Shown here: positions 51,190 to 53,757 of the stretch, piece after piece | How positions within the stretch are numbered: position 1 is the first letter of the stretch | Layout of the letters: each line of letters opens with the position of its first letter | The notes under the pieces: model-generated | Database searches by the model: none | What the model was told of the DNA's origin: nothing | What the model saw: only the letters and a program-made list of their open reading frames with translations | NCBI RefSeq assembly: GCF_000688235.1 | Contig: NZ_JHYO01000027.1 | Location: 1 to 53,757, forward strand | Source of the DNA: Terasakiella pusilla DSM 6293 | GTDB taxonomy: Bacteria > Pseudomonadota > Alphaproteobacteria > Rhodospirillales > Terasakiellaceae | Direction of reading: 5' to 3' | Length of the DNA stretch: 53,757 bases | Position numbers and translations under genes: made by a program

Positions 51190-52395
51190 ATGGCGATGCA
51201 GATCACAGCAGCGAAAATCAAATCTCTTTCAAAGTCTGGAAAGCCCGGAAGGCATGCTGCGGGGGCAGGTCTCTACTTTCGTATCAGCAGTGTCGGCACC
51301 TCAAGCTGGATCGTTCGCTACACCGTCTTTGGTAAACGCCGAGAGATGACCCTTGGCAATTACCCCACAATGTCGCTAGCAGACGCCTATGCCCGTGCCG
51401 CACAGATCAAAGAAGATTGCAAAAACGATGTTGACCCCTTAGCTGAACGCCATCGGGCTGAAATCGGTACGTTCAATACGGTGGATGATCTGGCGAAAGA
51501 TTGGCTGGAAGATTGCGCAAGACGCTTAAAACACCCTAAAATCCCAGAGAGAGTGTATCACAAGGAGGTTAAGCCTCTGATCGGCAGTCTCTCCCTAAAC
51601 CAAGTGACGCCCCGCGATATTCGCGCCGTTCTCAATAAAATTGCCAAAAGTGACAGACCAAGTATTGCGAACGATGCCCTGATGTATTGTAAACAGCTTT
51701 TCCGCCACGGCATTAAACTTGACCTGCTCACCCATAACCCTGCGGAGCCTTTCAGCGTCAATGATGCAGGTGGGTTTGAAAAAAGCCGTAGTCGTGCCCT
51801 CACTCTGAATGAACTCAAATCCGTTTTCACCACATTTCGCGAAAACTCTGTGCAGTTCACCCGTGAAAACTATCTGGCAACTGCACTGTTGCTTTGCCTT
51901 GGTGTGCGTAAAGGCGAACTCATTGCCGCCAAATGGGATGAATTCGACTTTCAGAACAAGCTTTGGAAAATCCCGGAAGCGCGCAGCAAAACAGAAGCAG
52001 CGATCACCATTCCGCTGGCTGACCCTGTGGTTCAGTGGCTTGAAGAATTAAAGGTCCGTTCTTTCGGTTCTGAATATGTCTTCCCCAACCGCAGAACAAC
52101 CAAAAGCGCACAACACATCAGCCACGACACCCTCAATGCCGCCATTCAAAAGCTGTTCAAAGAAGGTAAGCTGTCCGTCGATCATTTCACCGTCCACGAT
52201 CTACGACGGACCTTCCGCAGCTTACTCGCAAGCGAAGGCATCCCCGGTCACATCGCCGAACGCTGCCTGAACCATAAATTAAAAGGGGTTGAGGGTATTT
52301 ATGATCGCTATGACTATTTGGATGAACGAAGAGAGGCGTTATCGCGGATTAGTGCGAAGCTGGAGCTGATCATTACTAAGGGGTTTGAGTTTTAA
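51190..52395 (+). CDS. Tyrosine recombinase (P4-type integrase)
   Basis: A 401-residue site-specific integrase. The N-terminal DUF4102 block (GAGLYFRISSVGTSSWIVRY, KRREMTLGNYPTMSLADA) and SAM-like arm-binding domain (about residues 95-180) precede the catalytic domain, with Arg in CLGVRKGEL, the HxxR box in VHDLRRTFRS and the nucleophile Tyr in IYDRYDYLDERR. P4-type integrases insert islands next to tRNA or other genes. It directly follows yicC and is preceded by TTGTCACC repeats, so it marks the left edge of a genomic island running off the window. Confidence 0.93.
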   Translation: MAMQITAAKIKSLSKSGKPGRHAAGAGLYFRISSVGTSSWIVRYTVFGKRREMTLGNYPTMSLADAYARAAQIKEDCKNDVDPLAERHRAEIGTFNTVDDLAKDWLEDCARRLKHPKIPERVYHKEVKPLIGSLSLNQVTPRDIRAVLNKIAKSDRPSIANDALMYCKQLFRHGIKLDLLTHNPAEPFSVNDAGGFEKSRSRALTLNELKSVFTTFRENSVQFTRENYLATALLLCLGVRKGELIAAKWDEFDFQNKLWKIPEARSKTEAAITIPLADPVVQWLEELKVRSFGSEYVFPNRRTTKSAQHISHDTLNAAIQKLFKEGKLSVDHFTVHDLRRTFRSLLASEGIPGHIAERCLNHKLKGVEGIYDRYDYLDERREALSRISAKLELIITKGFEF

Positions 52396-52398
52396 CCG

Positions 52399-52514
52399 AG
52401 CCTGTCCGGTTTCCTGTGTAAGTGGCCATCCTGTAAACTCCAATTTGGAGGTGTCAGAAGATGGTTATCAAGAAAGAATTTCTCGAGGAGCTTTTGGCGT
52501 CAGTTGACATTTGA
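52399..52514 (+). mobile_element. Left-end remnant of an IS256-type insertion sequence
   Basis: From GAGCCTGTCCGG at 52399 to the stop at 52514 the sequence looks like the left terminal repeat and leader of an IS256-family element, with GGAGG before a truncated transposase start. The remainder of the element is missing; unrelated AT-rich DNA follows. Assignment is from general pattern memory, not alignment. Confidence 0.5.
52461..52514 (+). pseudogene. Truncated IS256-type transposase start
   Basis: A 17-codon frame begins with ATG after GGAGG, encodes VIKKEFLEELLA and stops at TGA (52512-52514). It resembles the first residues of IS256/mutator transposases, which start with a similar KKxLLDELL stretch; all downstream domains are gone. 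Confidence 0.5.
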
Positions 52515-52756
52515 TAGGGCAATATGGCTAACGGCGTTATAACGCCAAAACAAAATTGCAGCAAGCAAAACAAATCGCTGCATAACGGTCTATTTCTGTA
52601 GCTCCTTGAAAATAGGGGTAATGCCATTCTGTTTATTAAGGAGGAAATAGTATTTTCATTTTCTTCTTTAAGGTGTTTCCATTGAGAGGTGATACTAGTA
52701 ATATCACACCTGCTAAAGTCGTGTTTGTGGTGGGGGGGATATGAAACTAGAAAACA
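52515..52756. other. Non-coding stretch between IS256 remnant and IS3
   Basis: No gene-like open frame. It contains a perfect 14-bp palindrome GGCGTTATAACGCC (52533-52546), a GCAGC/GCTGC pair further on, and a hairpin AGGTGATA / TATCACACCT (52687-52711, one bulge). These may be the worn remains of other mobile elements. Confidence 0.55.
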
Positions 52757-52817
52757 TGAATAGCCCCTAGATTTCTAGACACCTTGTCGGTTACAAAATG
52801 AGGCAAGGAGTTTATTA

Positions 52818-53096
52818 ATGTCTAAATCCCATTTCACCGATGACTTTAAAATTGACGCTGTAAAGCAGATTACAGAACGTGGCTATTCAGTTGCGGAAGT
52901 TTCTAAGCGCTTAGGTGTCAGTACGCACTCGCTCTATCAGTGGCGTAAGCGTTTTTCCAAATCCCCCCCTGTCATCAAAGAAGTTGTAGATCAATCCCTT
53001 GAGATTAGCCGCCTAAAGAAAGAATTGGCTCGCGTTACTGAGGAACGTGACATTTTAAAAAAGGCCACGGCGTTCTTCGCAAAAGATGCCAAGTGA
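52818..53096 (+). CDS. IS3 transposase subunit OrfA
   Basis: A 92-residue protein with a helix-turn-helix (FTDDFKIDAVKQITERGYSVAEVSKRLGVSTHSLYQWRKRF, read in sections) that binds IS ends and a leucine-zipper-like tail (ISRLKKELARVTEERDILKKA) for dimerisation. AAGGAG precedes the ATG. The run A-AAA-AAG at 53057-53063 is a classic -1 frameshift site that would fuse it to OrfB. Confidence 0.92.
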   Translation: MSKSHFTDDFKIDAVKQITERGYSVAEVSKRLGVSTHSLYQWRKRFSKSPPVIKEVVDQSLEISRLKKELARVTEERDILKKATAFFAKDAK

Positions 53097-53757
53097 AGTA
53101 CGCCTTTATCAAGGTTCATAGCTGCGATTTTATGGTTCGAAGCATGTGCCGAATGTTGCATGTCCACCCAAGCGGGTTTTATGCGTGGTTAAGATCACCA
53201 CTGAGCAAAAGAGCCCTTGAAGATCAACGCCAAACGGCATTACTCAAGCAAGCTTGGGAAGAAAGTGGCAAAGTTTACGGCTATCGTAAATTACATGATG
53301 ACCTGTGTGATCTGGGCGAATGCATAAGTCCCAATCGTGTTGCTCGTCTGGCCCGTATGGCTGGGATATCCGCCCAGATTGGTTATAAACGTCGGCCAGG
53401 TCAATGTGGTGGCAAGCCATCTGTCGTGGTTGACAATACACTTGATCGCCAATTTGATGTGCAGGAACCCAATCGATTTTGGGTAACGGACATTACGTAT
53501 ATTAAGACGACAGAGGGGTATTCTTATCTCGCTGTCGTTATTGATCTTTATTCAAGAAAAGTTGTCGGTTGGTCTATGCAAAGCAGGCAACCAACAGAAC
53601 TTGTTTTGCAGGCATTATTGATGGCTGTGTGGCGGCGAAAACCTGCGGATAAAGTTGTCATACATTCAGATCAAGGTTCACAGTTTACCAGCATTGAATG
53701 GGCATCATTTCTAAAAGCACACAATTTAGAACATTCTATGAGCCGCCGTGGCAATTG
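53093..53757 (+). CDS. IS3 transposase subunit OrfB, 5' part
   Basis: The frame from GTG at 53093 stays open to the window edge (221 codons). It encodes an HTH_21 region (FMVRSMCRMLHVHPSGFYAWL, KVYGYRKLHDDL) and an integrase core with Asp in FWVTDITYIKT and Asp in HSDQGSQFTS; the third catalytic residue (Glu) would be just beyond the edge after MSRRGN. It overlaps OrfA by 4 bp and is normally made as OrfAB by -1 frameshifting at 53057-53063. Confidence 0.9.
   Translation, partial: MKYAFIKVHSCDFMVRSMCRMLHVHPSGFYAWLRSPLSKRALEDQRQTALLKQAWEESGKVYGYRKLHDDLCDLGECISPNRVARLARMAGISAQIGYKRRPGQCGGKPSVVVDNTLDRQFDVQEPNRFWVTDITYIKTTEGYSYLAVVIDLYSRKVVGWSMQSRQPTELVLQALLMAVWRRKPADKVVIHSDQGSQFTSIEWASFLKAHNLEHSMSRRGN

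Larger units (their letters stand above)
52757..53757 (+). mobile_element. IS3-family insertion sequence (right part outside window)
   Basis: The left end appears to be TGAATAGCCCCTAGATTTCT at 52757, starting with the TG usual for IS3 ends. orfA and orfB follow with a typical frameshift arrangement. The element is cut by the window edge within orfB, so the right repeat and target duplication cannot be seen. Confidence 0.75.

Noticed and set aside
52533-52600. Integron attC-like structure around GGCGTTATAACGCC
   Set aside because: The RYYYAAC and GTTRRRY ends of a true attC are not both present, and there is no integron integrase or cassette array.
1-53757. CRISPR array or prophage structural genes
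   Set aside because: No regularly spaced direct repeats, cas genes or phage structural genes were seen on either strand.

Overview
The window looks like chromosomal DNA from a moderate-GC alphaproteobacterium of the Rhodospirillales type, comparable to Terasakiella, Magnetospira or Magnetospirillum. The evidence is gene content: a GapR/DUF2312 protein, a DUF2232 protein beside rpsF-rpsR-rplI, a GGPYSN-type metallophosphoesterase, an RR-Hpt protein, and a single-domain cereblon-like (CULT) protein of the kind described from Magnetospirillum. The genus is an inference. Mobile DNA lies at both ends: the tail of an IS1182-type transposase on the left, and an integrase, an IS256-type remnant and an IS3 element cut by the window edge on the right.

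Layout. (1) 0.4-8.8 kb is a dense signalling island. It has four response regulators (degenerate HD, HDOD, stand-alone, and receiver-PAS-LuxR), a soluble and a membrane histidine kinase with near-identical H boxes, and a PhnD-like periplasmic binding protein whose gene overlaps the membrane kinase. Three promoter regions in the island carry the same 18-bp palindromic box (consensus TATCCCCATATGGGGACA) about 60-70 bp from start codons, which suggests one regulon, perhaps run by the LuxR-type regulator. (2) 8.8-20.5 kb is housekeeping and metabolism: GNAT, two N-formylglutamate amidohydrolase-like genes, tRNA-Val(GAC), rpmJ, a divergent proline-dehydrogenase-like protein, an MFS carrier, GapR, RR-Hpt, a YbdK-type ligase, a FadR-type regulator, an SDR and purF. 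(3) 20.5-28.5 kb has cvpA, radA, two lipoprotein genes (one frameshifted), mlaF, mlaE, alr and dnaB.

(4) 28.5-34.0 kb is an accessory redox/metal region. A compact operon encodes a Tat-exported small subunit, a GMC oxidoreductase with a C-x5-C-x3-C motif, and a Tat-exported multicopper oxidase. Divergent to it is a pair of exported proteins (DUF4198-like and NikL-like), both predicted to have histidine as mature residue 1. The 408-bp gap between them holds a folded element resembling a degraded THI box. (5) 34-36.4 kb is the rpsF-rpsR-DUF2232-rplI ribosomal operon. (6) 36.8-42 kb has a split Aer-type aerotaxis pair, a thioesterase, a LysE exporter with a divergent Lrp regulator, and a FetAB-like transporter. 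(7) 42-46.6 kb is the fatty-acid cluster fabD-fabG-acpP-fabF-mltG. (8) 46.7-51 kb has an SSS-family symporter with a metallophosphoesterase, the CULT protein in an SDR operon, and yicC. The integrase follows yicC directly.

The best candidates for poorly described biology are the operator-linked multi-regulator island with its binding-protein/kinase overlap, the GMC/multicopper-oxidase operon with an atypical GMC active site, the paired N-terminal-His exported proteins behind a THI-box-like leader, and the CULT-SDR pair. All functions come from reading translated sequence and motifs; no database search was run.
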